64,000 bases of DNA from Paenibacillus alginolyticus DSM 5050 = NBRC 15375 (lineage in GTDB: Bacteria; Bacillota; Bacilli; Paenibacillales; NBRC-103111): NCBI RefSeq assembly GCF_000422905.1, contig NZ_AUGY01000033.1, forward strand, positions 17,184-81,183, in the 5' to 3' direction. Shown in pieces: positions 41,519 to 51,108 of the stretch (position 1 is its first letter; each line of letters begins with the position of its first letter). Below the pieces are notes generated by a model. That model ran no database searches, had not been told where the DNA came from, and saw nothing but the letters and a program-made list of their open reading frames with translations. A program made the translations under genes and the position numbers.

Positions 41519-43864
41519 ATGAAGGACAAAAACTGGTACACCATGGTATTATTCTTGACCGGAATATATACACTCTATATCGGCTTCGGATTTATTCAGT
41601 CCAATAAGGATTGGAAATCTATAATTATAATTTGCTTAATATTAATAGTTGATCTGTTTCCGACAAAGTTGCCAAATGGACTTTGGTACAGCGTTGGAAC
41701 ACTAAGTATTCTTTATTTAACGTATTCAAAAGGTATCTCAGCAAGCACGGTTCCGATCATACTCAGTACATTAATGTTTTTTTTGGTAGCTAGCAAACCT
41801 TTCTATAAAATTAACTGGTATCGCTTGTTTTCAACTTTAGGGATGTACTTTATTAGTATGGTATGTTCGGCGATTACATTGAAATTTATGAATCAATTAC
41901 CACTCATCGTTCAAATTCTGGGTATTACCTTCGTTTTTGAAAATGTTAACTTTTTATTACTTGCGGGAATCATGAAGTTTGTAAATAAAGCTCCGTTTTT
42001 CAATAAAATAGCGTTAAAGCAAATTTATTTATTTCATGTTTGCATACTATCCATTCCTTTGTATCATCTAGTTCAGTCTACGAATGCAATTGATCTTCTT
42101 ACTGAGACAATGATTACTGCCTTTCTCATGCTAGTTATTAACTTCCTAATCACAGCCTATAACAAACATATCTATAAAATAGAAGAAAGCAAACAACGCT
42201 ACCAGTCTTTATTTGACCGTAATCCAGATATTGTTTTTACATTAGATCTATCTGGTAAGGTTACGAGCATTAACCCAATGTTAGAAAAATTACTTGGCTA
42301 TTCTCCGGAGTCTATATTGGATGTTAATTTATTTGAATATGTGATTTCTACAGGGAAACAAGAAGCTCTACATCATATAGAACAATTATTGCTGGGAAAT
42401 CCACAGCAATTTACAATGGGCTTTTCGACGAAAGATGGTTCTGGCCGTGAACTGTTCATAACTTGTGGTCCGACTGTAGTGAACGATCAAATAGTTGGGG
42501 TCTATGGAATTGCTAAGGATATTACCGAGCAAAAGCAAGCAGAACAGATTATTCATAGAATGGCGTACTTCGATGAAATAACCGGGCTTCCGAACCGGAG
42601 CAACTTTCAAGAGTGTATGGCGGAAACACTGGAAAAGACTAGCGACAACTCCTTAGCAGGATTAATGTTTCTGGATCTAGATAAATTCAAACAAGTAAAT
42701 GATACGATGGGGCATCATATAGGTGATCTTCTTTTAGTTGATGTGTCCAAACGCATTATCCAATCCGTTCCGCAAGGATCTATCGTATCTAGGCTGGGGG
42801 GCGATGAATTTACGATTATTTTTCCGAATCTAAGTCATACAGAAGAGGTCATACCCATTGCCGATGCGATCTTACGAGCATTAGCCGAACCTTTTTATTT
42901 GAATAATAGAGAATTATATATAACGACCAGCATAGGGATTTGTGTATACCCTGACCATGGAATTGATGTGGAGACACTGATCAAAAATGCAGATGCCTCT
43001 ATGTATCGTGCCAAAGAATCCGGTGGAAACACCTACAGCGTATATTCTAAAAATATTCAAGAGCTTAATGAAACCAAGCACAAGATACATTCTAACTTGC
43101 ACAAAGCAATTGAGCGCGAAGAATTTTATTTGCATTTTCAACCGAAGATCGATTTGACTACTGATAAAATAAACGGAGTAGAGGCCCTTATTCGATGGGA
43201 AAATCAAGAATTGGGACCTATGTCGCCCGTTCAGTTTATTCCGATCGCTGAGGAGAGTGGCTTGATCCTGCCCATCGGGGAATGGGTGTTAAGGACGGCA
43301 TGTAAGCAGAATAAAGCTTGGCAGGATGCAGGCTTCCCTCCTATTGTGATGTCGGTTAATCTTTCCTCGATTCAATTGCAGAATGAGCATTTAGTCCGTA
43401 CGATTGGGCAAATTTTGCGGATGACGGAGCTAGATCCTCAGTGGCTGGAAATCGAGATAACGGAGAGCATGCTGCTGCAGAATACCCAACATACGATGAA
43501 GGTGCTTGAAGAAATAAAAGAGCTCGGTATCTCTATTTCCATCGATGATTTTGGAGTGGGTTACTCATCACTTAGCTATTTGAAGCATTTTTCATTTGAT
43601 TATTTGAAAATGGACAAGTCTTTTATTGATAACTTAAACATGTCTCCAAAAGACGAATTGATTATAAGCGGTATTATCAAATTGGCACATAGCTTAAACA
43701 TGAAAGTTATCGCCGAAGGGGTCGAATCGAGTGAACAGCTTTCTTACTTGCGTGAGCAAGGTTGTGATGGCGTTCAAGGGTATTTGATTAGTAAACCTTT
43801 GTCGGCAGAGGATTTTATTGAGCGGGCGTGGTCTCTAAAAAATGAGAGATCACATAATATCTAG
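41519..43864 (+). CDS. Membrane-bound PAS-GGDEF-EAL cyclic-di-GMP enzyme
   Basis: A 781-residue protein with about six N-terminal transmembrane helices (~1-215), a PAS domain (~225-345), a GGDEF diguanylate cyclase domain with an intact GGDEF at 427-431, and an EAL phosphodiesterase domain with E555-A-L and later DDFGVGYSSL and KMDKSFI. Both active sites look complete, so it could make or break cyclic-di-GMP depending on the signal. It follows the DUF5317 gene in an operon. A terminator ends the unit at 43886-43925. Confidence 0.92.
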   Translation: MKDKNWYTMVLFLTGIYTLYIGFGFIQSNKDWKSIIIICLILIVDLFPTKLPNGLWYSVGTLSILYLTYSKGISASTVPIILSTLMFFLVASKPFYKINWYRLFSTLGMYFISMVCSAITLKFMNQLPLIVQILGITFVFENVNFLLLAGIMKFVNKAPFFNKIALKQIYLFHVCILSIPLYHLVQSTNAIDLLTETMITAFLMLVINFLITAYNKHIYKIEESKQRYQSLFDRNPDIVFTLDLSGKVTSINPMLEKLLGYSPESILDVNLFEYVISTGKQEALHHIEQLLLGNPQQFTMGFSTKDGSGRELFITCGPTVVNDQIVGVYGIAKDITEQKQAEQIIHRMAYFDEITGLPNRSNFQECMAETLEKTSDNSLAGLMFLDLDKFKQVNDTMGHHIGDLLLVDVSKRIIQSVPQGSIVSRLGGDEFTIIFPNLSHTEEVIPIADAILRALAEPFYLNNRELYITTSIGICVYPDHGIDVETLIKNADASMYRAKESGGNTYSVYSKNIQELNETKHKIHSNLHKAIEREEFYLHFQPKIDLTTDKINGVEALIRWENQELGPMSPVQFIPIAEESGLILPIGEWVLRTACKQNKAWQDAGFPPIVMSVNLSSIQLQNEHLVRTIGQILRMTELDPQWLEIEITESMLLQNTQHTMKVLEEIKELGISISIDDFGVGYSSLSYLKHFSFDYLKMDKSFIDNLNMSPKDELIISGIIKLAHSLNMKVIAEGVESSEQLSYLREQGCDGVQGYLISKPLSAEDFIERAWSLKNERSHNI

Positions 43865-43885
43865 ATTTTATATAAGATTTTAACC

Positions 43886-43925
43886 ACCGTCTGTATCACG
43901 ATTTAATGTGAATGGACGGTTTTTC
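43886..43925 (+). terminator. Terminator of the DUF5317/GGDEF-EAL operon
   Basis: ACCGTC pairs with GACGGT, followed by TTTTCTTG; the loop is long (23 bases). Confidence 0.65.
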
Positions 43926-43990
43926 TTGTTCAAATCTCTATTATTAATGTGATAAACTAACCTTACAAAGTTACATTTTCCGGAGGAATT

Positions 43991-46429
43991 ATGAACGATC
44001 TAGCAAGAAAGTTGGAGCTCGCGCTGAAAGAAATTGAACGATTGAATCAGGAGAATTTTCAACTGAAGCAAAAGCTTGCTGTTATTTCAAAAGATGATTC
44101 TGAGGTTGTTAATTTGAATCTTCCTCAAGATGCTATTGTGATGAATGAACCAATCGTTAAGATAGAACTCGAAAAGGGCAACGTCCATAATTACTCTACA
44201 CCGAGTGAAAAGATTGCGTTATTTCGCAGTCTTTTTCGTGGTCGTGAAGACGTTTATCCAAACAGATGGGAAAGTAAAACGGGAAAATCTGGGTACTCTC
44301 CAGTATGTGGTAACGAATGGTCATTTGTTTGTAAGAAACCTCAGATCAAATGCTCAGACTGCTCCCATAAAGAGTTTCTCCCTGTAACGGATGAGATCGT
44401 ATCACATCATCTTGATGCAAAGATTAACCGTACGATTGGTGTTTATCCAATGCTGCAGGATGAAACTTGTTGGTTTCTAGCAATTGATTTTGATAAACAA
44501 GATTGGAAACAGGATGTAGCCGCCGTCATAACAACTTGTGAAGAACTTCAGATTCCTGCTTCGTTGGAACGCTCCCGTTCGGGAAATGGGGGGCATGTAT
44601 GGATATTTTTTGATCAGCCTATTGAAGCAAGTTTGGCACGGAAATTCGGATGTGCTCTTTTAACCAGGACGATGGAAAATAGATATGAGCTTGGTTTGGA
44701 CTCCTATGATCGTCTTTTTCCTAACCAAGATACGCTTCCAAGAGGTGGATTTGGCAATTTGATAGCTCTACCTTTGCAAGGAGGCCCTCGAAAAGAAGGG
44801 AATAGTGTTTTTGTAGATAGGGATTTTATTCCGTATGAAGATCAATGGAGTTTTTTATCAGGTTTAAGGAAAATGAGTATTTCTCAAGTAGAAACTAAAC
44901 TGAAGCAGATTACAAGAAATTCAAAGGTTTTAAACGTGGGTCTTTGGGAAGAGGAAACAGAAGAGGATAGACCATGGGAATTAAAGCAAATGAATTTGGA
45001 CGTAGAAGAAATGGATATGATACTGCCATCGAAGGTTCATATCACTTTATCTAATATGATCTATATTGAAAAGAACGGATTATCAGGTAAAGCAATTAAT
45101 CGTATTAGGCAGCTCGCATCCTTTCAAAATCCAGATTTTTATAAAACACAAGCAATGCGGTTGCCTACTTATGGCAAACCTCGCGTCATCGGATGTGCAG
45201 AAGACTTTCCTAAGCATATTGCTTTGCCCAGAGGGTGTCTCCATTTAGTCATTAATTTGTTAAATAAGTACAATGTTGAATGTTCGATAACCGATGAGAG
45301 AAATAAGGGGTTAGAGGTAGATATACAGTTTTCAGGTCAACTCTCAATCCTGCAGGATACAGCGGCGAGATCAATTTTAGCTCATGATACAGGTATTCTC
45401 TCTGCTACAACGGCTTTTGGAAAAACGGTAGTTGCAGCATCAATTATTGCTTCGAGAAAAGTAAATACCCTAGTGTTGGTACATCGCCGTGAATTGATGG
45501 ATCAGTGGAAGGAAAGATTAAATACTTTTCTAAATCTGCAAACAAAAGATATTGGTGTCATTGGGGGCGGGAAGGAAAAACGAACGGGTGTTATCGATAT
45601 TGCTGTCATTCAAAGCCTAAATAATAAAGGTCAAATAAAGGATTACTTAACAGAGTACGGGCAAATCATTGTAGACGAATGCCATCATGTTTCGGCTTTT
45701 AGCTTTGAGCAAGTATTGAAAAAGGCAAATGCCAAATATGTAGTTGGTTTAACGGCTACTCCAACCAGGCAAGATGGTCAACAACCTATTGTTCTTATGC
45801 AGTGCGGTCCGATTCGAACTAGAATAGACGCGAAGTCACAAGCTTTAGTAAGGGGATTTGAACATAAAGTGTTGCCAAGGTATACATCTTTTCAATTGCC
45901 ATCTCAGACGGTCAGTCCTTCTATTCAGACAATTTATCAGTTATTAGTAGAAGATGAAAAAAGGAATGAGATGATTTTTGACGATTTATTAAAATGTTTA
46001 GAACAAGGAAGATCACCGATCCTTCTAGCAGAACGAACAGCGCATGTAGAGTATTTTGAAAAGAAGCTTGAAAAGTTCGCTAAAAATGTGATTGTGTTAC
46101 GAGGCGGTATGGGCAAAAAGCAGAGGGAAGCGATTAGGCAACGGATTGCGAGCATACCTGATAACGAAGAACGAGTTTTTATTGCAACGGGTAAATTGAT
46201 TGGAGAAGGCTTCGATGATGCTAGGCTGGATACGTTATTTTTAGTTCATCCAATCTCGTGGAAAGGAAGCTTGCAGCAATACGCAGGGAGATTACATCGG
46301 TCACATGCTAACAAACAAGATGTTCAAATTTATGATTATGTTGACATTCAGGTACCACTTCTCATGAGTATGTATAGAAAAAGGGTAAAAGGATACCGAA
46401 CAATGGGGTATAGCGGGATGGAATTGTAG
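43991..46429 (+). CDS. TOTE-type primase-helicase (AEP primase fused to SF2 helicase)
   Basis: An 812-residue fusion. After an N-terminal coiled coil (~1-35) comes a four-cysteine zinc-binding set (C106, C114, C121, C124). An archaeo-eukaryotic primase domain follows, with D166 and D168 in AIDFDK, the G-G-H motif at H202 (NGGHVWIFF), and a third acidic site near SYDRLFPNQD. From ~455 a superfamily 2 helicase follows: motif I AFGKT (477-479), motif II DECHH (562-566), motif III GLTATP, motif VI QYAGRLHR. This matches the primase of TOTE conflict systems, thought to act in conflicts between genomes and invading elements. ATG 43991 follows GGAGGA; the next gene is 44 bases downstream. Confidence 0.85.
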   Translation: MNDLARKLELALKEIERLNQENFQLKQKLAVISKDDSEVVNLNLPQDAIVMNEPIVKIELEKGNVHNYSTPSEKIALFRSLFRGREDVYPNRWESKTGKSGYSPVCGNEWSFVCKKPQIKCSDCSHKEFLPVTDEIVSHHLDAKINRTIGVYPMLQDETCWFLAIDFDKQDWKQDVAAVITTCEELQIPASLERSRSGNGGHVWIFFDQPIEASLARKFGCALLTRTMENRYELGLDSYDRLFPNQDTLPRGGFGNLIALPLQGGPRKEGNSVFVDRDFIPYEDQWSFLSGLRKMSISQVETKLKQITRNSKVLNVGLWEEETEEDRPWELKQMNLDVEEMDMILPSKVHITLSNMIYIEKNGLSGKAINRIRQLASFQNPDFYKTQAMRLPTYGKPRVIGCAEDFPKHIALPRGCLHLVINLLNKYNVECSITDERNKGLEVDIQFSGQLSILQDTAARSILAHDTGILSATTAFGKTVVAASIIASRKVNTLVLVHRRELMDQWKERLNTFLNLQTKDIGVIGGGKEKRTGVIDIAVIQSLNNKGQIKDYLTEYGQIIVDECHHVSAFSFEQVLKKANAKYVVGLTATPTRQDGQQPIVLMQCGPIRTRIDAKSQALVRGFEHKVLPRYTSFQLPSQTVSPSIQTIYQLLVEDEKRNEMIFDDLLKCLEQGRSPILLAERTAHVEYFEKKLEKFAKNVIVLRGGMGKKQREAIRQRIASIPDNEERVFIATGKLIGEGFDDARLDTLFLVHPISWKGSLQQYAGRLHRSHANKQDVQIYDYVDIQVPLLMSMYRKRVKGYRTMGYSGMEL

Positions 46430-46473
46430 ATATGACAGAATAACCACCATAAATGAAAGGAAAGAAATTTACT

Positions 46474-47031
46474 ATGACCAAGATTTCAATACCGGAGCTT
46501 AAGAAACAATTAAAAACTTATAAAGCTGAAGAGCTAGTCTCTATCATTATCGATTGTTATAAATCAAGTAGCGATGTAAAGAGCTATATTCATATGATGC
46601 TGGAGCCTGAAAGTACAGAAAATCAATTGTTTGATGCAGCCGAAAGGAAAATTTCGCAACAGTTTTTCCCTGACCGCGGCCATCCAAAGCTTAAATTGGC
46701 AGAAGCAAAAAAGGCTATTTCTGAATTCAGCAAGCTTTGCAACAATCAAGCGAGAACGATAGAATTGATGATCTATTATGTAGAACTCGGTGTGAGTTTT
46801 ACTAGCAGTTACGGAGATATCGATGAACCATTTTATTATAGTATGGAGTCTATGTATCAAAATGCTTTAAATAAAATCAGAACAGATAGCGGAAGTGGAT
46901 TGTATCATCTCTTTCGAGACAGGCTTAAGGGGATTGTTCGGAATACAGATGGAATGGGTTGGGGCTTTCATGATCAACTAGCTGGAATGTTTTATGAATT
47001 TGCAGCCGACTATGAAGATGAAATTGAGTAG
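46474..47031 (+). CDS. DUF6155-like protein next to the primase-helicase
   Basis: A 185-residue helical protein; ATG 46474 follows GGAAAG, and an ATG at 46453 precedes that site. Conserved-looking parts are ISIPELKKQLKTYKAEELV at the start, YHMMLEPE-like centre, and GMGWGFHDQLAGMFYEFA near the end. It resembles the DUF6155 family, whose function is unknown. It is probably co-transcribed with the primase-helicase and shares a hairpin terminator with the convergent Fic pseudogene. A direct functional link is inference. Confidence 0.6.
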   Translation: MTKISIPELKKQLKTYKAEELVSIIIDCYKSSSDVKSYIHMMLEPESTENQLFDAAERKISQQFFPDRGHPKLKLAEAKKAISEFSKLCNNQARTIELMIYYVELGVSFTSSYGDIDEPFYYSMESMYQNALNKIRTDSGSGLYHLFRDRLKGIVRNTDGMGWGFHDQLAGMFYEFAADYEDEIE

Positions 47032-47042
47032 TTATTACAGAT

Positions 47043-47076
47043 AAAAGGAGATATGTCATATGACGTATCTCCTTTT
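47043..47076. terminator. Bidirectional terminator
   Basis: AAAAGGAGATA pairs with TATCTCCTTTT around a loop that is itself self-complementary (GTCATATGAC). It serves the genes converging from both sides. Confidence 0.85.
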
Positions 47077-47080
47077 AATC

Positions 47081-48098
47081 TCAATCAACGATAGAGATCA
47101 TATATTCTCCCCGATTTTCACCAGGTTTTATTACTCCTAAATCTTTCAGTTTTGATAAATTCTTGGCAATACTTGATGAGGATGCATCTAATGTGTCGTC
47201 GAATAACTGCCTATGAAAGACCTCGCCATCTTCCATTCTAGCTATTAGTTCAAACATCGTTCTTGCGTGGCTCTTCCCAAGTATCTCTCGCATGTATTTA
47301 ATTTTGTCATACCTTTGGAGTTCATTAAGCACTCTTGTAAGAGAGGCATTAACACACTCAAGGTAAAAAATGAGGAATGGCTTTAGATCGCCTTGTGTAG
47401 CCATCATTAGAGTATCATAATAATCTTCTATTCGTTTGTCGAAATACTCTTCAACACTAAATGCATCTTTGATCTTAGAGAGATCGTTATGAATTAATCC
47501 TACTAAGGTCGAATATGCTCGAGCCGTCCGTCCGTTTCCATCAGGAAATGGATGAACATATCCGATCAAATGATGGGTAATGCCCGATATTAAAAGTGGA
47601 TGAAGCTTTTTCTCTTGAATGATTTCAGAATCATAGGCACTCATACATCCTGTTACACTAGTATATAACCAAGAGAAGAAGGCATTCATCAAATGGGGGG
47701 CCTGATTAAAAGCGGGAGGCTGATAACTAATGTTTCCATCGCCGTCTTGAAGTGCAACAGGAATTTGCCTATAGCCCTCCGGGTATCCGGTTAAATCTTT
47801 CATTAGTAATTGTTAATGGATTCTTTTTGTAATCTTGATAAAGCTTTTCAACTTCTTTATATTCTAATTTGTTTTGTTCTATTTTAGTTGTAAAATGTGC
47901 GGTCTTAACTAATGAATTACGCAGAATATTTGGTTTTAGCGGGTGACTTTTTAGACCCAGCCTTGCCAGTGCACCAATATTCCTTTCTGCTTCAAGAATA
48001 AGTTGTTGAATCTCGTAGTCGAAGGGATTAACATTAGGGCGATATACCAACCGAGCCCCATCATACATGAAATGTTCAGATGAAAAAGTATATGTCAT
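47081..48098 (-). pseudogene. Fic family protein, frameshifted with internal loss
   Basis: The N-terminal part (48098 to ~47800, 109 codons) contains the Fic leader helix region (KTAHFTTKIEQNKLEYKEV). The C-terminal part (47803 to 47081, 240 codons) contains the intact catalytic motif HPFPDGNGRTAR and a winged-helix-like tail. The two are in different frames and join around 47790-47800. About 30-40 residues usual between these parts are missing, so one deletion probably caused the shift. The C-terminal piece alone might be made but lacks a ribosome site. It is different from the intact Fic protein at 9854. Confidence 0.75.
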
Positions 48099-48330
48099 TT
48101 TACATCACTCTTTTACACTTGAAAATCCTTATATATTAAGGGTTTATACTAGTAATTATTATATTCAATTACACTTATTATGTACACATTTAAATGCAGA
48201 TAAACTAGCCTAGTTTTTCCTCAAAGAGTAACTATAGGTTAGCTCAAATTCATTCATTAGCTGAGAGAAAAAGTAGAAGCGGCATATTCCTTGTACAACC
48301 CGCATATCCATAATCAAAAGCATAAATAGC

Positions 48331-48391
48331 AGGCAAAGGTGCCTTAGGTCCAAGAGCGACACGTCGTTCTCTGCACCTGGGCACCTTTTTG
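48331..48391 (+). promoter_or_regulatory. eut leader: terminator overlapped by a hexaloop hairpin (candidate EutV target)
   Basis: AAGGTGCC (48336-48343) and AGGT (48346-48349) pair with ACCT and GGCACCTT (48375-48387), followed by TTTG: an intrinsic terminator directly before eutL. Its 5' arm overlaps a competing hairpin AGGC-[AAAGGT]-GCCT (48331-48344) whose six-base loop has A at position 1 and G at position 4, the AnnGnn pattern bound by ANTAR proteins. The second hairpin normally expected was not found. The rest of 48099-48330 shows no gene. Confidence 0.5.
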
Positions 48392-48423
48392 TTTTCATTC
48401 ATTTAGGCGAAGAGGTGAAAGGA

Positions 48424-49080
48424 GTGAAACAACAACCAATTCGGGCCATTCCGCTCGCTGTCAGGATCATCCCAAATGTGGATGCCGGCTTGGCTCTTCA
48501 GTTGGAATTGAAGCCGGGCATTCGCAGCCTCGGTCTGTTAACGTCCAGCATCGATGATGTGGGCTACACCGCTATCGATGAAGCAACGAAGAATGCAGCA
48601 GTCGAAGTGGTATATGCTCGTTCATTTTATGCGGGATCAGGTCATGCTTCTGGACCGCTATCAGGAGAATTTATAGGGATCATAGGCGGTGCATCGCCCG
48701 CCGAAGTGAGAAGCGGGCTTGATGCGGCTATCCAGGTGATGGAGACTGGGGCTTGTTTTTACTCCCTCAACGACGAGGGAACGCATGCTTACTATGCTCA
48801 TGTTGTCTCCAGAACCGGTTCTTATCTGTCCACATTGGCGGAAATTCAAGAAGGAGAGCCTCTTGCCTATTTGATTGCTCCGCCACTCGAAGCTGTTTTC
48901 GGACTCGATGCTGCACTCAAGGCAGCCGATGTGCGAATGTGTAAGTTTTACGGCCCTCCGACGGAGACAAATTTTGGGGGAGGATTATTGACAGGCAGTC
49001 AATCTTCTTGTACGGCAGCAGCCGAAGCGTTCGCGGAGGCCGTTCAAAGCGTTGCTCGAGAGCCTAAGAAAATAGGGTGA
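48424..49080 (+). CDS. eutL: Microcompartment shell protein EutL
   Basis: A 218-residue tandem BMC-domain protein that forms pseudo-hexameric trimers with a gated pore in the ethanolamine microcompartment shell. It closely follows the EutL pattern (IRSLGLLTSSIDDVGY, DEATK, ARSFYAGSGHASGPLSGE, VSRTGSYLS, LIAPPLEAVFGLDAALKAADV, TNFGGGLLTGSQSSC). The GTG at 48424 is chosen because GAGGTGA lies five bases upstream; an earlier GTG at 48415 lies within that site. First gene of the operon. Confidence 0.93.
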   Translation: MKQQPIRAIPLAVRIIPNVDAGLALQLELKPGIRSLGLLTSSIDDVGYTAIDEATKNAAVEVVYARSFYAGSGHASGPLSGEFIGIIGGASPAEVRSGLDAAIQVMETGACFYSLNDEGTHAYYAHVVSRTGSYLSTLAEIQEGEPLAYLIAPPLEAVFGLDAALKAADVRMCKFYGPPTETNFGGGLLTGSQSSCTAAAEAFAEAVQSVAREPKKIG

Positions 49081-49100
49081 AAAGAAGCGGGTGTTTACAA

Positions 49101-49598
49101 ATGGATGGAAGATTGATGTCTTTGGGCATGATCGAAACGTACGGTCTGCCTGCTTTGATTGCAGCCGCAGATGCTGCAGCCAAAACCGCAGATGTGAAGG
49201 TAACGACTTATGAAAAAGTGGATGCCGGCATTGTAACGATCTATATTTTGGGCGATGTTGCAGCGGTCAAAGCTGCTGTGGATGCAGGTGCGGCAGAAGC
49301 GAAGCGAGTGGGCAAGCTGTTATCCACACATGTTATACCTCGACCTGATCCTGCTGTACACACGATGATTCAGGAGGCTTGGGCTAAAAACCAACCGAAA
49401 GCTTCATCAAAGGAGGAGCTCAATAAGGCTCCAGCGCCGCATGAAGTGAGCGCACCAAATTGGAGCAAAATGACCGTAGCACAGCTCAGAGAGCTTGCGC
49501 ATCATACCCCCCGATTCCCAATAACCGGTCGAGATATCCAATTGGTTAGCAAAGCCGAACTGGTAAGGCTTTTCGCGGGAATGGAGGGGGAGAGCTAA
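49101..49598 (+). CDS. BMC shell protein with C-terminal extension (EutK-like)
   Basis: A single BMC domain (SLGMIETYGLPALIAAADAA through VGKLLSTHVIPRPD) followed by a ~70-residue extension: a flexible linker, then a helical module MTVAQLRELAHHTPRFPI..SKAELVRLF resembling a SAP or Rho-N fold. E. coli EutK likewise has a BMC domain with a C-terminal nucleic-acid-binding-like domain, hence the label. The start is uncertain: ATG 49101 or 49116, or GTG 49077 overlapping eutL; none has a strong ribosome site. Confidence 0.75.
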   Translation: MDGRLMSLGMIETYGLPALIAAADAAAKTADVKVTTYEKVDAGIVTIYILGDVAAVKAAVDAGAAEAKRVGKLLSTHVIPRPDPAVHTMIQEAWAKNQPKASSKEELNKAPAPHEVSAPNWSKMTVAQLRELAHHTPRFPITGRDIQLVSKAELVRLFAGMEGES

Positions 49599-49602
49599 TA
49601 AC

Positions 49603-51090
49603 ATGAAGCTCGATAGCGATTTACAAGCGATCCAGGAGGTCCGCCATTTCCTTCAAGAGGCGAAGGCGGCACAAAAACAACTGGAGCAAATGACGCAATC
49701 GCAAATTGACGTCATCGTAGCAGCCATGGCTCAAGCGGCGGAGTCGGAAGCGGAGCGGCTGGGCGTTCTGGCCGTAGAAGAGACAGGCTTCGGAAAAGTC
49801 GCGGATAAAAAAGCGAAAAATCTCTTCGTTGCAAGAGATGTCTACTCGGCAATCAAGGATATGCAAACGGTCGGTATTATCCGCAAGGATGATGTGAAGC
49901 AAGTCTGGGAAATCGCTCAACCCGTCGGTATTGTTGCAGCCATTATACCTTCAACGAACCCAACATCGACGGTCTTGTTCAAATGTATGATCTCACTTAA
50001 ATCAAGAAACGCCATCGTGATCAGTCCGCATCCATCGGCACTGCGATGTTCGCAGGAGTCGGCAGTCGTCATGCGTGCTGCAGCGGAGAAGGCAGGAGCC
50101 CCGCCCGGGCTGATTCATTGTCTATCGGTTCCGTCCCTTGAGGCGAGCGGCGAATTAATGAAGCATAAGCTGACCGATCTCATCTTGGCAACGGGCGGAA
50201 CCGCAATGGTCAAGGCCGCTTACAGCTCCGGTAAGCCTGCATACGGTGTCGGACCTGGCAATGTGCCGGTTTACATACACAGGAGTGCGAATATCGCCCG
50301 AGCTGTGAGCTTAATTTTGCAAAGCAAAACGTTCGACTATGGAACCATTTGCGCTTCGGAACAAGCGCTTGTCGTCGATCAAGCGATAAAGGCGGAGCTG
50401 GTCGCGGAATTGAAGCGGCAGGGGGCTTACTTTTTGAACACGCAAGAAAAAGAAAAGGTCGGCTCGATCCTCACCATTGGAAAAGGAATGAACCCGCATG
50501 TGGTTGGCCGTTCTCCGCAAGTGATTGCGGGCAAGGCTGGCATAACCGTTCCAGAGGATGCAAGGGTACTTATCGCGGAGGAGTCGGAGGTAGGGCATGT
50601 GTATCCATTTTCCATGGAGAAACTCAGTCCTGTACTTGCTTTATATACCGTTAACGACTGGCAAGAAGGCTGCCACCGCTGTATCCAACTGTTGGAGCTC
50701 GGAGGTCTTGGACATACACTCGGCATTCATGCCGAGGACTTGTCGATCATTGAGGCGTTCGGTTTGGAGAAACCAGCATCGCGCATTGTGGTGAATACAG
50801 GCACTACGTTCGGTGGCATTGGTGCAACGACGGGGATTATGCCATCGATGACGCTGGGCTGTGGTTCCTATGGCAACAACATCACATCCGATAACATCGG
50901 ACCTCAGCATTTGCTGAACATCAAGCGAGTAGCTTTTGGCATAAAAGAGATGCCGACGGAGTCCGATACGAACCGTGTTGTAGCTCTAGTGGCGGAAAAT
51001 TTGGAAAGCTCTAATAAACTAGGTATTACGCGCGATGAAGTTGCGCAGATCATAAAAAGCGTGCTTTCCGAAATGCATTTGCATACATAA
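49603..51090 (+). CDS. eutE: Acetylating acetaldehyde dehydrogenase EutE
   Basis: A 495-residue CoA-acylating aldehyde dehydrogenase converting acetaldehyde, CoA and NAD to acetyl-CoA in the microcompartment lumen. Catalytic C250 is in FDYGTICASEQA; the NAD-binding IPSTNPTSTVLFK and GVGPGNVPVYI segments are intact. The C-terminal helix DEVAQIIKSVLSEM looks like an encapsulation peptide that directs cargo to the shell. ATG 49603 follows GGGGGAGAG. Confidence 0.92.
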   Translation: MKLDSDLQAIQEVRHFLQEAKAAQKQLEQMTQSQIDVIVAAMAQAAESEAERLGVLAVEETGFGKVADKKAKNLFVARDVYSAIKDMQTVGIIRKDDVKQVWEIAQPVGIVAAIIPSTNPTSTVLFKCMISLKSRNAIVISPHPSALRCSQESAVVMRAAAEKAGAPPGLIHCLSVPSLEASGELMKHKLTDLILATGGTAMVKAAYSSGKPAYGVGPGNVPVYIHRSANIARAVSLILQSKTFDYGTICASEQALVVDQAIKAELVAELKRQGAYFLNTQEKEKVGSILTIGKGMNPHVVGRSPQVIAGKAGITVPEDARVLIAEESEVGHVYPFSMEKLSPVLALYTVNDWQEGCHRCIQLLELGGLGHTLGIHAEDLSIIEAFGLEKPASRIVVNTGTTFGGIGATTGIMPSMTLGCGSYGNNITSDNIGPQHLLNIKRVAFGIKEMPTESDTNRVVALVAENLESSNKLGITRDEVAQIIKSVLSEMHLHT

Positions 51091-51108
51091 CCCAAGGAGG
51101 AAATTCAA

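Noticed and set aside
48331..48391. T-box or cobalamin riboswitch before the eut operon
   Set aside because: No T-box AGGGTGGNACCGCG motif and no B12-box sequence; the region fits a simple terminator with an overlapping hairpin better.
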